Shown here one piece after another: positions 1-8,669 of a stretch of 64,000 nucleotides of DNA (positions within the stretch are counted from its first letter, which is position 1; each line of letters starts with the position of its first letter). The stretch covers positions 3,310,001-3,374,000 of the forward strand of contig NZ_JAUSYV010000001.1 of NCBI RefSeq assembly GCF_030817055.1. The letters are read 5' to 3'. Source of the DNA: Bacillus sp. V2I10. GTDB lineage: Bacteria; Bacillota; Bacilli; Bacillales; Bacillaceae. The notes beneath the pieces were generated by a model. The model saw nothing but the letters and a program-made list of their open reading frames with translations, was not told where the DNA came from and did no database searches. The translations under genes and the position numbers were made by a program.

Positions 1-272
1 TACTTGTTTGCAATCACAATTAAATTACCTAATACATCTCCTAATTCTTCAGTTAACTCTTGTATATTTTCCTCATAAGATCCCTTAACTTCATCAGGCC
101 TATCCCTACCAATTTCAAGGGCTCTTATAGCTCGTGCAACTTCGCCCGTTTCTTCTGCTAAAAAGCCAATACGAATAAAAATGTCTAACTCAGACCAGCC
201 CTTGCCTTCATGCTCATCACATCCACCACCAATAAGTTTTAGTATACTGTATGCGGTAATGGTTGTTCTTTG
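1..272 (-). pseudogene. MazG-like nucleotide pyrophosphohydrolase, partial
   Basis: An open frame runs off the left edge of the window and reads ...WSELDIFIRIGFLAEETGEVARAI...ELTEELGDVLGNLIVIANK. The EETGEVARAI and EELGDVLGNL helices are the paired acidic motifs of all-alpha MazG-like pyrophosphohydrolases, which cleave (d)NTPs or related nucleotides. Reading back toward the start, the frame meets a TAA at 273-275 with no ATG, GTG or TTG between it and the conserved region. The 5' end therefore looks lost or frameshifted, unless an ATT start is used. The 3' end is outside the window. Confidence 0.5.
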
Positions 273-324
273 TTAATTCTAAAAGCCTGTTTTAGACAAA
301 AAAAAAGAACCAACTGAGGGTGCT

Positions 325-516
325 TTAGCTTGTTACTTTTTGTCTAGACTTCCAATACATGTATTTTGCGAACACTTCCTCTCCAGTAGTGTTATACTTG
401 ACTCCAATCCTCTGCATTTCTTCAGTCATTAGAGGTAAAGCCTTATCAAATGGCATGCTACCTAAATTTTCGATACACTCATGAAATTCTTTTATTATCA
501 GTTCCGTTTTTCTCAT
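325..516 (-). CDS. small hypothetical protein (63 aa)
   Basis: A 63-residue frame begins MRKTELIIKEFHEC and ends WKSRQKVTS. It is preceded by a purine-rich AGGTGGAGAT ribosome binding site at about 8 bases, which supports expression. It is predicted to be soluble and mostly helical, with charged and hydrophobic residues alternating and no membrane segment or signal peptide. I do not recognise a family. It lies between the MazG-like remnant and another small orphan gene on the same strand. Confidence 0.5.
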   Translation of the reverse strand: MRKTELIIKEFHECIENLGSMPFDKALPLMTEEMQRIGVKYNTTGEEVFAKYMYWKSRQKVTS

Positions 517-671
517 TTATCCATCTCCACCTTTTGTCAATACATTACGACATCAAGTGACTTATTTCCTTTATTTTCTATAATTTAGTCATTTTCCAAA
601 CAATCACATTTCTAAGCCATTCAATTTCATTATTTCTTTCACCAATACAGAATGATCAAATTGTCGCTCCT

Positions 672-701
672 CTAAATATAAAAGCACCCTCGAAAGGATG
701 C
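672..701 (-). terminator. rho-independent terminator
   Basis: On the minus strand GCATCC pairs with GGGTGC (one G-U pair) and is followed by a T-rich run. It sits just past the end of the 63-aa gene at 736-927. Confidence 0.5.
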
Positions 702-735
702 ATTAAATACGATCAAATGCAGTTGCGTTAATACT

Positions 736-927
736 TTAAATTTCTTCAGAAAGAATTGAGTTGTAATATAAAACATTATTTAAGTTAATTCTGACATCTT
801 CTAACTTTAACCAATTTGAATGAATTTCGTTATTTTCTTCTTCAAACTTTTTAAATTCATCAATGCTTAAATCATATTTTTTAATACTTCCATCTACAAA
901 ATTAAATGTAATTATGATCCTATCCAT
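736..927 (-). CDS. small hypothetical protein (63 aa)
   Basis: The product starts MDRIIITFNFVDGSIKKYDL and is acidic, with alternating beta-type (IIITFNF, KKYDL) and helical segments. A strong GAAGGGAGGG ribosome binding site lies upstream and a terminator hairpin downstream, so this is probably a monocistronic gene. No family is recognised and no membrane segment is visible. Confidence 0.5.
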   Translation of the reverse strand: MDRIIITFNFVDGSIKKYDLSIDEFKKFEEENNEIHSNWLKLEDVRINLNNVLYYNSILSEEI

Positions 928-1034
928 AATGCATCCCTCCCTTCACCCATATATTCCATATGACTTACTCGGAGTAATAAGTTAGAGTGTCTTTAATAGT
1001 TCAAGATAACATCAACAATTAAATTAAGGTGAAA

Positions 1035-1313
1035 TTAATAAGGAAATGGATAAATAATAATTTCGAATTTATTGATTCTGTATACTATAAAATCACCTTT
1101 AAATGAATCCACCATTTCCTCTGACTTAATAAAGTCTACTTCTTTAATTAAATACCCATTTCTTTCAAAATTTTCAAATAGGCTTAATAACTCTGCTGAT
1201 TCAATTACAATTGCTTTGTCAACTTTCTCAATATATCCGTATCCATTATAATGAGTTCCATTCATTTTAATACTATTAAACTCTTTAATATCAATTCCTC
1301 CTTCCCTTATCAA
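1035..1313 (-). CDS. small hypothetical protein (up to 92 aa), start uncertain
   Basis: The frame encodes ...IDIKEFNSIKMNGTHYNGYGYIEKVDKAIVIES...EVDFIKSEEMVDSFKGDFIVYRINKFEIIIYPFPY. The longest version begins at a TTG at 1313, but the only good ribosome binding site (GGGAAGGAGG) lies inside that reading. It is well placed for an ATT codon a few residues in, or less well for the ATG at residue 18. The protein looks soluble with several beta strands. No family is recognised. Neighbours are other small orphans. Confidence 0.4.
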   Translation of the reverse strand: MIREGGIDIKEFNSIKMNGTHYNGYGYIEKVDKAIVIESAELLSLFENFERNGYLIKEVDFIKSEEMVDSFKGDFIVYRINKFEIIIYPFPY

Positions 1314-1391
1314 TTAATATTCAACAAGTAAGCAAGAAACCCTATTAGAAAATTATTATTATGTAAAATTATGGGTATTTTTATTTTATTG

Positions 1392-1436
1392 CATACGAAA
1401 AAGACCCCACTGGTTAGTGTGAGGGTCTTATTTTTT
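1392..1436. terminator. bidirectional terminator hairpin
   Basis: AAGACCC pairs with GGGTCTT. T-runs follow on both strands. On the minus strand it ends the transcript of the 58-aa gene at 1428-1604. Confidence 0.6.
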
Positions 1437-1604
1437 AAATGAATCAACTGTTTTAAATATAAAGTATTCGTCTTCACTTTTTTCAACAGTATACTGGGTT
1501 TTAGGGTTTGTAGCTTTTTCTTTTAAATACCTCTCATTTAGCGTTTCTAGAGGAAATGGATAATGATTATTCTTTGACTTTTTAAATTTAAATTTAGCAG
1601 CCAT
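1428..1604 (-). CDS. small basic hypothetical protein (58 aa)
   Basis: A 58-residue frame starts MAAKFKFKKSKNNHYPFPLE and ends YFIFKTVDSFKK. A GGAAAGGAGAT ribosome binding site lies about 8 bases before the ATG, and the stop codon sits in the terminator stem. The N-terminus is very lysine-rich and there are no membrane segments. The gene follows the kinase remnant on the same strand and may have been co-transcribed with it. The family is unknown. Confidence 0.5.
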   Translation of the reverse strand: MAAKFKFKKSKNNHYPFPLETLNERYLKEKATNPKTQYTVEKSEDEYFIFKTVDSFKK

Positions 1605-1632
1605 AAATCAATATCTCCTTTCCATTTAGATT

Positions 1633-2000
1633 TTACATCATAATGAGCTTTTCTATGGCTTTGAATGCAACTTCTTTAGTAGTATATTCTCCAGAGTTCC
1701 ATTTAGTTACTCTTGTTTGTTTACCATCTGCATTTCTAATTTTTATTCCTTCTGTAGTCCAATTATTTTTATCATGATGCTTAGAAAGAACAATTTTTAA
1801 TGTAAAAGACGAATCCTCATCAATTTTAACTAATTCCGAATGTTCGTTCGTAATATTATTATAAGATCAATCTAAATTTTCGTCAATTAAACTAATGTCA
1901 TTAATCATGTCAAGCAGAGTTTCATATCTATCTTGAGGACTAATTGATAAAGCTTTTCTTATGACATTCCTTAGCTTAACCGGAATATGGGGTAAAAATG
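1633..2000 (-). pseudogene. Ser/Thr protein kinase-like C-terminus, remnant
   Basis: This stretch reads IPVKLRNVIRKALSISPQDRYETLLDMINDISLIDENLD, then TGA, then in the same frame SYNNITNEHSELVKIDED...AFKAIEKLIMM. The RKAL-x4-PQDRYET pattern is typical of the end of the C-lobe of bacterial Hanks-type kinases. The part after the stop continues in frame for about 77 residues, so the TGA most simply replaces a tryptophan TGG. The catalytic part of the kinase is missing because the sequence is joined to an SRPBCC gene near 2000. Confidence 0.55.
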
Positions 2001-2277
2001 ATCGCTCGGGTTTAACGACCTCGACAAAGACGTTGGTGTTGGGATAATCAAAGCCATCAGGACCGTGCATGATAAACTGCCATGTACCGCCCGGTTTCAT
2101 ATCAAACTTCTGAAAAGTCGTCGTAAAACCTCGAGGTCCCCACCACTTCGACAGGTGCTCCTCTTTCGTCCAAGCATCAAACACAAGATCGCGTGGAGCA
2201 TCAAATACGCGGGTGATCACAATCTCGCGTTCACTTACTTGCGTTGCGATTTTGTTTGTTGCGTTGTTTTGGTTCAT
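1867..2277 (-). CDS. chimeric SRPBCC/AHSA1-family protein with foreign C-terminus
   Basis: The first part (MNQNNATNKIATQVSEREIVITRVFDAPRDLVFDAWTKEEHLSKWWGPRGF...) is an SRPBCC/AHSA1 (polyketide-cyclase-like) domain; the FDAPRDLVFDAWT and LSKWWGPRGF motifs are diagnostic. The fold binds small hydrophobic ligands. After about 95 residues the frame passes without a break into the kinase-like tail and stops at TGA, so the last strands and the C-terminal helix of the SRPBCC fold are missing. The start is placed at 2277 because GGAGGG abuts the earlier ATG at 2283. GC is visibly higher in the SRPBCC part. The product is probably non-functional. Confidence 0.6.
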   Translation of the reverse strand: MNQNNATNKIATQVSEREIVITRVFDAPRDLVFDAWTKEEHLSKWWGPRGFTTTFQKFDMKPGGTWQFIMHGPDGFDYPNTNVFVEVVKPERSFLPHIPVKLRNVIRKALSISPQDRYETLLDMINDISLIDENLD

Positions 2278-2419
2278 GTCCATCCCTCCAAAATGACTTT
2301 GACTTTGACTTGTTGAAACCTATATCACTATGATTACAAGCCCTTGAATTTAAATATGAAAATATTTATATAATAATTCACTTACAATTATTTCAAACAT
2401 TCTTTCTAGGAACAACCCC

Positions 2420-2451
2420 TTATTCCATAATCTGGCCCGATAGCGGAAGAA
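2420..2451. repeat. dispersed palindromic repeat, copy 1
   Basis: Ends TTATTCC and GGAAGAA flank a GGCCCGAT core, a degenerate copy of the intergenic element best preserved at 13225-13256. Confidence 0.45.
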
Positions 2452-2558
2452 GGAATAATTTCAAAACCTCCATAATCCTGCCCTTAACTTTAATAAGAAG
2501 AGACGACACTTTGTTAAGCAATCGGCCTCGATTGTTGAGTAAAGGACACGATCCACTA

Positions 2559-2587
2559 TTTGTGAATTGCGCCCGATACTTGAATAA
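2559..2587. repeat. dispersed palindromic repeat, copy 2
   Basis: Contains GCGCCCGAT followed by TTGAATAA, matching the core and right end of the intergenic repeat family. The rest of 2284-2856 holds a weak hairpin (about 2680-2715) but no convincing gene. Confidence 0.45.
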
Positions 2588-2856
2588 TCAACAATACTTC
2601 TATTAGCTGATATGTTGAATAAGAAAAACACAATTCTTTGTCTTATTTTACATAATCATTCTTACAGGAACTTAAAAAATGCTAAAGAGCCCTTGATGAA
2701 AAAGGACTCTTTTTGTGTTAATAAAAGTGTATATATCATTGAAAGGAATAGATCAAATTTACATTTTAACGCATTAGTGCTTTGTTATATTATGATCAAT
2801 TACTCCATGGTATCTCTGTGTAGTCCTCCTTATAAAAGGGTAGCCATAGCTATAAA

Positions 2857-2884
2857 AAGAGCTGATCTTTTGGATCAGCTCTTT
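2857..2884. terminator. terminator after alkaline phosphatase
   Basis: AAAGAGCTGATC pairs perfectly with GATCAGCTCTTT around a 4-base loop. It lies 14 bases past the alkaline phosphatase stop codon. Confidence 0.75.
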
Positions 2885-2897
2885 GTTTCCTTTAGTT

Positions 2898-4571
2898 TTA
2901 GCGAGAATGCTTCGTGAATAGACGAACTGCTTTTTCAGGTACATAGAATTTGCCGTTACTTTCTACGACGACGCTTCCTAATTCATAATCTTTTCCGTCG
3001 ATACGAATAATATTTTTATTAACAAACAATTGAGCTGTCGCTTTATTGCGTTTTACTACAAGCACCGGGTTTGCTGCATCTGTCTTGTCTATTGTAACGT
3101 CTGCCCCAATTTTCTTGAAGGCAGGTCCAGCGTCTGCAAATAATTCATTAGTTAACGCCTTTAAATCAAAGCCCATTGCTTGGCCCATTGTCTTCGCAAT
3201 GTCCGTATTTTGGACTAAACCGTACGGTTTTTGCGGACCGTAAGAGTATAAGAATACATCTTCACCGGTATGACCACCTGTTGTAAAGCCGAGGTTTGCA
3301 CGATTGGCTAATAATTTAACCAAGATTGGACCTACATCCGTTTTCTTCTGTGCGGCTTTTAACTTTTCTTTTTCATCAGCTGTTAAGTTGTCTAAGCCGT
3401 AAAGTGCCGCTACCTCTTCTAAATTAGATAAATCATTATTTAGTTTGCTTGTAGCACCTTCAAGTGTCATTTTTGCTTTTTTCAAAGGATCAATGTAAGC
3501 TGATACCGGTGTTGTATCATATCCTTTTGTGGTATTACTGTTACCGATGGAAATACCGCTGTTGCCATGGTCAGCTACAGCAATTACCATAGTGTTCCCA
3601 TCTTTTTTAGCAAACTCTAGTGCTTCTGCAACCGCGGCATCAAAAGCTAATACATCACTGATTATCCCGATTGGGTCGTTTGAATGTGCCGCCCAGTCCG
3701 GCTTACTTCCCTCTACAAATAAGAAGAAACCGTCTTTATCTTTTGATAGAGTTTGAATCGATTTGTCTGTCATCTGAGCGAGCGTCGGCTGTTCAGGATT
3801 GGTTACTTCACGATCCATATCATATGCAAGAGCAGCATTGGAAAAAGAGCCCCAGATTTTATCGGATTTAGAGTTTAATAAAGTATCCTTTGTTTCAACA
3901 AAATCGTACCCTTTGTCTTGAATAACTTTCACTAAATCTTCGTTGTCTTTACGGATTCCGTTGCTTGCCGCAGGCTGAAGCGCTCCCTTTCCTCCACCCA
4001 ATACAACTTCCATATTTTGATAGACTTGTTGTTCACCAAGCACTTCAAAATTATTACGGTTAGCGTGGTGGGCCGAGAAACCAGCCGGTGTTGCATGCTG
4101 AATTTCAGATGTAGCAATTATTCCTGTCGCGCGTCCTGAACGTTCCGCACCTTCTAAGACGTTGGCAACCGGACGAAACTTGTCTTCTTCTTTGATTGGT
4201 TCTACGCCAGGTGAATTCACAACAGAAGGTAATACGCCAACGTAACCGGAGTTAGATTTATTTCCTGTCGCTAAAGCTGTTCCTGCCGGCGCTGAATCGG
4301 TAATAGCTGATTCTGCCGAATAAGTGCGAACTCCGCCTGATACAATTTGATCTAGGGCAAGAGGTGCACCTTTATACCATCGAGCTAATGTTGTAGATGT
4401 AGAGCTTGTCCCATCCATGACCATCATGATCACATTTTTAGGTTGTTGTCCTGCTGTTTTCGGTTCGGCTTTTGCCTCTTTGCTGTTCATCATGCTTCCT
4501 ACACCTAATGAACCTAGTGTTACCGTTCCTGCTAATGTTAATCCCATTATCTTTTTACGAAGATTAGCCAT
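2898..4571 (-). CDS. secreted alkaline phosphatase
   Basis: This 557-aa enzyme hydrolyses phosphate monoesters outside the cell to release phosphate. The sequence shows a Sec signal peptide (MANLRKKIMG..., cleavage probably after EAKA at about 35), the metal ligand Asp in VMDGTSS (about 53), and the nucleophile Ser93 in TDSAPAGTALATG. Later metal-binding stretches are FVEGSKPDWAAH, VADHGNSG and GGHTGED. The last 50 or so residues (IIRIDGKDYEL...YVPEKAVRLF) resemble a copper-amine-oxidase-like stalk domain, which may anchor it to the wall. An ideal PhoP box lies upstream and a strong terminator downstream, so it is probably transcribed alone and induced by phosphate starvation. Confidence 0.93.
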   Translation of the reverse strand: MANLRKKIMGLTLAGTVTLGSLGVGSMMNSKEAKAEPKTAGQQPKNVIMMVMDGTSSTSTTLARWYKGAPLALDQIVSGGVRTYSAESAITDSAPAGTALATGNKSNSGYVGVLPSVVNSPGVEPIKEEDKFRPVANVLEGAERSGRATGIIATSEIQHATPAGFSAHHANRNNFEVLGEQQVYQNMEVVLGGGKGALQPAASNGIRKDNEDLVKVIQDKGYDFVETKDTLLNSKSDKIWGSFSNAALAYDMDREVTNPEQPTLAQMTDKSIQTLSKDKDGFFLFVEGSKPDWAAHSNDPIGIISDVLAFDAAVAEALEFAKKDGNTMVIAVADHGNSGISIGNSNTTKGYDTTPVSAYIDPLKKAKMTLEGATSKLNNDLSNLEEVAALYGLDNLTADEKEKLKAAQKKTDVGPILVKLLANRANLGFTTGGHTGEDVFLYSYGPQKPYGLVQNTDIAKTMGQAMGFDLKALTNELFADAGPAFKKIGADVTIDKTDAANPVLVVKRNKATAQLFVNKNIIRIDGKDYELGSVVVESNGKFYVPEKAVRLFTKHSR

Positions 4572-4619
4572 TATTTCCCCTCCATACGTTTTTTGACATC
4601 AACTAATCTATCATTCCTA

Positions 4620-4658
4620 TGTAAAAAAGGTTTTAATTTTTTATAAATTTTTTGTAAA
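4620..4658 (-). promoter_or_regulatory. PhoP box (four 11-bp-spaced repeats)
   Basis: On the minus strand four hexamers, TTTACA, TTTATA, TTAAAA and TTTACA, begin exactly 11 bases apart. This is the arrangement of TT(A/T/C)ACA-type PhoP repeats in Bacillus. The array ends about 50 bases before the alkaline phosphatase start codon, so it should activate that gene under phosphate limitation. Confidence 0.75.
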
Positions 4659-4809
4659 AAATAAAAAGAACGCCTTCTTGCTTAAGAAGCGCGTCAGATT
4701 GTGGAATAAGAAAAGCATTTTTTTCTGCCTTTTTAACATAAGTACAGTTATCGGAGTTATCCCTTTATTATAAAATCTGGATATGGAATGAAAATAATAT
4801 ATACACCTT

Positions 4810-5512
4810 TCAGCTTATTTCTGTCACTAAGGGTTCAAAGAACTTACCGGATATATCTTGTTTAGAATTTATAAGCCAAGAATATATGCCAGTAGCTGCA
4901 TCTCCCGGACTCATATCTGCATCGTAAGCTCCCATGGATGTTTGTAACTTTCCTGGATGAATAGCTGTAACTGAAATAGGAATATCCTCCAATTCTTGAT
5001 CTAAACACAGCGTTAGCATATTTTGTGCTGCTTTTGCAATCCGATAAGAATATGAAAACTTTCCTTTTGCAAATTCACCACTGGTCATCTTAGATAATGA
5101 ACCTAGTCGAGATGATAGATTAATAATACGAGGATTTGAAGATTTACGTAAATACGTTAAAGTTCCTTGTACAGTCCTAACTACTCCTAAACAATGGACA
5201 TTAAATAAATCCATTAACTCTTGTGTACTTACTTTCTCTATTTCGTATGTTTTTCCTGGTATACCGGCATTGTTAATAACAGTGTCAATATAATTTGTGT
5301 GAGAGCTAATTTGAGAAGTTAGTTCTGCAATACTCTCATCTTTACTTATATCTGAGAATATGGGGTGACATCTGTCAGTGAACATTTCATTTAGGAAAAC
5401 TAGGGATTCTCTCCTTTTTACAACAGGAAACACTGTATGACCCTTTTCATGAAATACCTCGCACTAATTCTAAACCTAAACCTCGATTTCCACCTGTAAT
5501 CAACACATTCAA
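4810..5512 (-). pseudogene. short-chain dehydrogenase/reductase, frameshifted
   Basis: The gene begins with a TTG at 5512 behind a GAGGAG site and reads MNVLITGGNRGLGLELVR, the NAD(P)-binding TGG-x3-GLG motif. The frame then breaks near 5455 and continues in another frame as EVFHEKGHTVFPVVKRRESL... That part carries the family's NNAG, the catalytic Ser region (INLSSRLGS) and YRIAK. Without the shift the protein would be about 233 aa, a normal SDR length. One base too many (or two too few) explains the break. As read, the Rossmann glycine motif is cut off. The substrate is unknown. Confidence 0.75.
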
Positions 5513-5727
5513 TACAATTCTCCTCGTGAAGATTTTACATTAAAAATTAACCAAACTTTATTTTAACCCCGTTTTAAAACTAGAACGGGGTTATGCGTGT
5601 TTGAGGTTTTAAAAATAAATGACTTTACTGTCACTTTACAATACGTTTTCTATAACAATTCAAAAATGTTTAATAGTAATTCGTTCAACCATCTTCTTCA
5701 ACTCGTTAGTGCAGCAAGAAATAAAGT

Positions 5728-5769
5728 AAGGGACGTACATATTAGATATGTCTAATATGTACGTCCCTT
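5728..5769. terminator. strong hairpin, terminator-like
   Basis: Perfect 19-bp arms around a 4-base loop (TATG), with a T-rich stretch on the plus side. It is a second barrier beyond the PhoX terminator, or an orphan hairpin; no plus-strand gene precedes it. Confidence 0.5.
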
Positions 5770-5819
5770 TATTTTCATACATTTACCTTATTCAACCTAA
5801 ATATAATTCAAACATTGGA

Positions 5820-5852
5820 CTGAATAATAAAAAGCTGAAGTTAGTCTTCAGC
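5820..5852 (-). terminator. terminator after PhoX gene
   Basis: GCTGAAG pairs with CTTCAGC around 5 bases, followed on the minus strand by TTTTTATTATT. Confidence 0.6.
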
Positions 5853-5932
5853 ATTTCTTTGTTTGTTCTGAGGTTTTTTCTTTTTCAGAGACTTACTCTA
5901 TATACCCTACATCTGTTTATTATTTTCGTTTT

Positions 5933-7513
5933 TTACTGCTTTGAAATCGCAACAACAGATGGTCTTGGAATATCTCCGTATGGCCATCGACTTGTCGGGT
6001 TATTGACATCTTTACTCTCTTCTCCAGGATGCTGAACTGACATGAATAATGTTTCCCCCCCTGGAGCCAGCCATGTTCCTGTTAGCTCCGCCTGTACGGG
6101 TGCAGAAGCAAATTGTATCGCTTTACCTCGATTAGGTCCTTCTGTCGGAATCATGAACAACCCGTTGTTTTTGAATGGGCTGTAAGCCCCTTGATTCGTC
6201 TTATCAGAAGAGATATCCGTGCATACCCATAAATTTCCTGACTGATCAAACATCAAGTTATCTGGACAGGCAAAGCCACTTTGCGGTCCCCCTGATACAA
6301 AAATTTCATAAACGAAAGAGGTACTTTCATGATTATTGTCTCCTTCTACGAGGCGATAAATCTGACCATAATAATTTCCGTGCTTTAAATTGTTTGTAAA
6401 AGCAATAAATACTGATCCGTCCCGTGGATGAATCTCTATATCCTCTGGCCTATCTAGAGGAGTACCGCCTGCTAGTTTTGCTGCTTCACGAGTATTTACT
6501 AACAGTTCCCCTTGTGTTTTATAGTTGTCCTTTAATTTAGGAGTTTTATTAAGATCAAGTGGAATCCACTTATTTGAACCCATATCTGCAACATATAGAG
6601 TTCCGTTTTCAAGAAGATGACCATTTTGTTTTCCTAATTCGGGCTTATACACCCCATCACTTACAAATTTGTAAACACACTGATCGTTCGCATCATCGCC
6701 AGTGTAAACGACCAAACGTCCTGTTTTTCCAAGTGTCATAACCGCATTCTCATGTGCAAATCGACCAAGCATTGTATGTTTTTTTGGTATAGAGGTTGGA
6801 TCATTAGGATCAACTTCAACCACCCATCCATAATGAGTAGGGTTTAAAGGTGGAACTTCAGGACTTTCCGACCAATCTTCTACTATCCCCTCATAATTCT
6901 CTTCACCTGAAAAAACTGTATTCCAAAGTGTCTTTCCACCTGAACAATTCGCAAAAGTCCCGATTACTTTGGTAACTCCACCTACTGCAGCATCCCCTTT
7001 GGCTGGTCCTGTTAAATTGATAGGTGTATTGCCTGTAATTCGTCTATTATATTTAGAACCTTTGACAATACTCCAATTACCCGCAGCACCTTTTCGGATA
7101 TGGATTACAGATCCACCTAGGTTATATTTTTCAATGGCTATTTGTTTTGCTGTCCGTTTAGTTCCCGGTTCTTCCTTATAACCAGTGACGAAAATACTCA
7201 TATGACCGATATATTCATGATTGACCCATAACAAACCTTCATTCGGATTATTGCCAAAATAACATGTGAAATCATTGTTATACCCAAACTTTTCTCCATT
7301 CCCTAAATCTTCACCCCAAGTGGCTACAATATCGTATTTGTACCCTTTTGGAAGAATCAACTCGTCCTTAGTTGAAGGACGGATTGGACGAAACTGTGAG
7401 AAATATGTTCCGTAAGGTTGCCTTAATGGTTGGGGTTGAGGCACGTTGAAATAATATTGACGATAATACTGACCACTGGGCTGTTGGTAATAAGGATCAT
7501 ACCACTTTGACAA
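5933..7513 (-). CDS. PhoX-family (DUF839) phosphatase
   Basis: This 526-aa protein matches the PhoX/DUF839 family of calcium-iron-dependent phosphatases that act on phosphate esters. Visible motifs include LWVNHEYIGH (about 100), FANCSGGKTLWNTVFSGEENYEG (about 195-220), GRFAHENAV, GDDANDQCVYKFVS, DRPEDIEIHPRDGSVF and CPDNLMFDQSGNLWVCTD. The order suits the beta-propeller core. The start is a TTG at 7513 with a GAGGTGG site. The N-terminus is a Tyr/Gln/Pro-rich tail instead of the usual Tat signal, so export is uncertain. It lies near the alkaline phosphatase, but no PhoP box was seen upstream. Confidence 0.85.
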   Translation of the reverse strand: MSKWYDPYYQQPSGQYYRQYYFNVPQPQPLRQPYGTYFSQFRPIRPSTKDELILPKGYKYDIVATWGEDLGNGEKFGYNNDFTCYFGNNPNEGLLWVNHEYIGHMSIFVTGYKEEPGTKRTAKQIAIEKYNLGGSVIHIRKGAAGNWSIVKGSKYNRRITGNTPINLTGPAKGDAAVGGVTKVIGTFANCSGGKTLWNTVFSGEENYEGIVEDWSESPEVPPLNPTHYGWVVEVDPNDPTSIPKKHTMLGRFAHENAVMTLGKTGRLVVYTGDDANDQCVYKFVSDGVYKPELGKQNGHLLENGTLYVADMGSNKWIPLDLNKTPKLKDNYKTQGELLVNTREAAKLAGGTPLDRPEDIEIHPRDGSVFIAFTNNLKHGNYYGQIYRLVEGDNNHESTSFVYEIFVSGGPQSGFACPDNLMFDQSGNLWVCTDISSDKTNQGAYSPFKNNGLFMIPTEGPNRGKAIQFASAPVQAELTGTWLAPGGETLFMSVQHPGEESKDVNNPTSRWPYGDIPRPSVVAISKQ

Positions 7514-7713
7514 AGGAAAACCACCTCTTTCAACATACCTGGACTTGTACTCCTTTGAATGTATATGAACAAAAGAACTGTTTATTACCTTTAAGATAAA
7601 ATTCCCTTCTTCAACTAACTACCTAGTTAGCTACAAAAACAAAAAAAGCGATCCTTCTTATTGGGGTCCCGGTAGCAAAACACGGAAAACATACGCTAAG
7701 CAAAATTCGACAT

Positions 7714-7757
7714 AAAAAAAGCCGATTTTCCTACTCTAAGGAAAGTTCGGCTTTTTT
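7714..7757. terminator. bidirectional terminator
   Basis: AAAAAAGCCGA pairs with TCGGCTTTTTT, with an inner TCC/GGA stem. It closes the phosphatase/phn operon on the minus strand. Confidence 0.7.
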
Positions 7758-7788
7758 ATTATCTGGACAATCGTCCCCACTTAAGTTA

Positions 7789-8589
7789 CTATTCTAGACA
7801 ATTACTTTTAAGCTGTTCTCTTTTATCAAATGTAAGATTATATTCTTCAAGTAAATAACGGTCCAAACCCCCATAAATCTGTTCAATTTTTTTAAAAACA
7901 GCTTCTAAATATTCTTCTTTCGCTGTCATCATTCCTTCAAATTTTTTATTATCTTCAGCTGATAAAAAATTTGAAACCTTCATCTTGATTCCTTCATTGA
8001 AATCTTTTAATGTTTCGTTAGTTATTAAATAATCTTCCAAAACCGTTTCTTTCGGTACACCTAATGTTAGTAAAATTAAAGCTGCTCCAACTCCTGTACG
8101 ATCTTTTCCAGCTGCACAATGGTGCACTAATCCTAAATGATCTGCATTTTGTATAATGTCCATTAGTCTTTTATATGAAGCATTATTAATCGCCATCTTA
8201 GAATAGAAATCAGTAAGCATATTCCCATTCATTTGCTTAAAAAATTCACTTTTTACTAGTTCTTCTATTGAGAGGACAGGCGCAAGTTGTTCTGCCTCGA
8301 TTGCTGGAATTCTTTCATTTAGTACATTTGCAATAATAGGATCTGGATTTAATTTAGCCTCATTTTCATCACGATAATCAAAAATGTATTTAATCCCAAG
8401 TGTTTTAAAAAGCTCTAAATCTTTCTCAGTTATGCCAGTTAGCTCAGCGGAGCGATAAAACAATCCACGCTTTACTCTTCTACCATCAGTTGTCTTATAG
8501 CCTCCCATGTCACGGAAATTTCGGATACCCTCAAAAGGTATGACTCGGTTTGATGATTCACTATTCGCACTTCTATTTTCAACTATCAT
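7789..8589 (-). CDS. tyrosine-protein phosphatase (Y_phosphatase3 family)
   Basis: The CX5R signature is seen in HHCAAGKDRTGVGAALILL, and the N-terminal IRNFRDMGGYKTTDGRRVKRGLFYRSAEL segment is typical of this family. The reaction is hydrolysis of phosphotyrosine or small phosphomonoesters through a cysteinyl intermediate. The start is placed at 8589 because GGAGGG sits 6 bases before that ATG; ten more upstream residues are open. It is the last gene of the phosphonate-transporter cluster but has its own copy of the cluster's palindromic operator. This suggests it processes an imported organophosphate or acts when the transporter is induced (inference). Confidence 0.8.
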   Translation of the reverse strand: MIVENRSANSESSNRVIPFEGIRNFRDMGGYKTTDGRRVKRGLFYRSAELTGITEKDLELFKTLGIKYIFDYRDENEAKLNPDPIIANVLNERIPAIEAEQLAPVLSIEELVKSEFFKQMNGNMLTDFYSKMAINNASYKRLMDIIQNADHLGLVHHCAAGKDRTGVGAALILLTLGVPKETVLEDYLITNETLKDFNEGIKMKVSNFLSAEDNKKFEGMMTAKEEYLEAVFKKIEQIYGGLDRYLLEEYNLTFDKREQLKSNCLE

Positions 8590-8613
8590 TATTATCCCTC
8601 CACTGATAAATTC

Positions 8614-8637
8614 ACTCATCTTGTATACAAGATGAGT
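8614..8637. promoter_or_regulatory. GntR-type operator O2 (phosphatase gene)
   Basis: A perfect 24-bp palindrome is centred on CTTGTATACAAG with flanking ACTCAT/ATGAGT. The core fits FadR-type GntR sites (T-N-G-T...A-C-N-A). It lies between phnC and the phosphatase start, and the same core recurs before phnD. Confidence 0.7.
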
Positions 8638-8669
8638 ACAAGTTAATCTAAAAAAATTTATAATCCTTC

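Noticed and set aside
2612..2917. 101-codon plus-strand frame
   Set aside because: It crosses the alkaline phosphatase terminator and ends inside that gene; composition is not protein-like.
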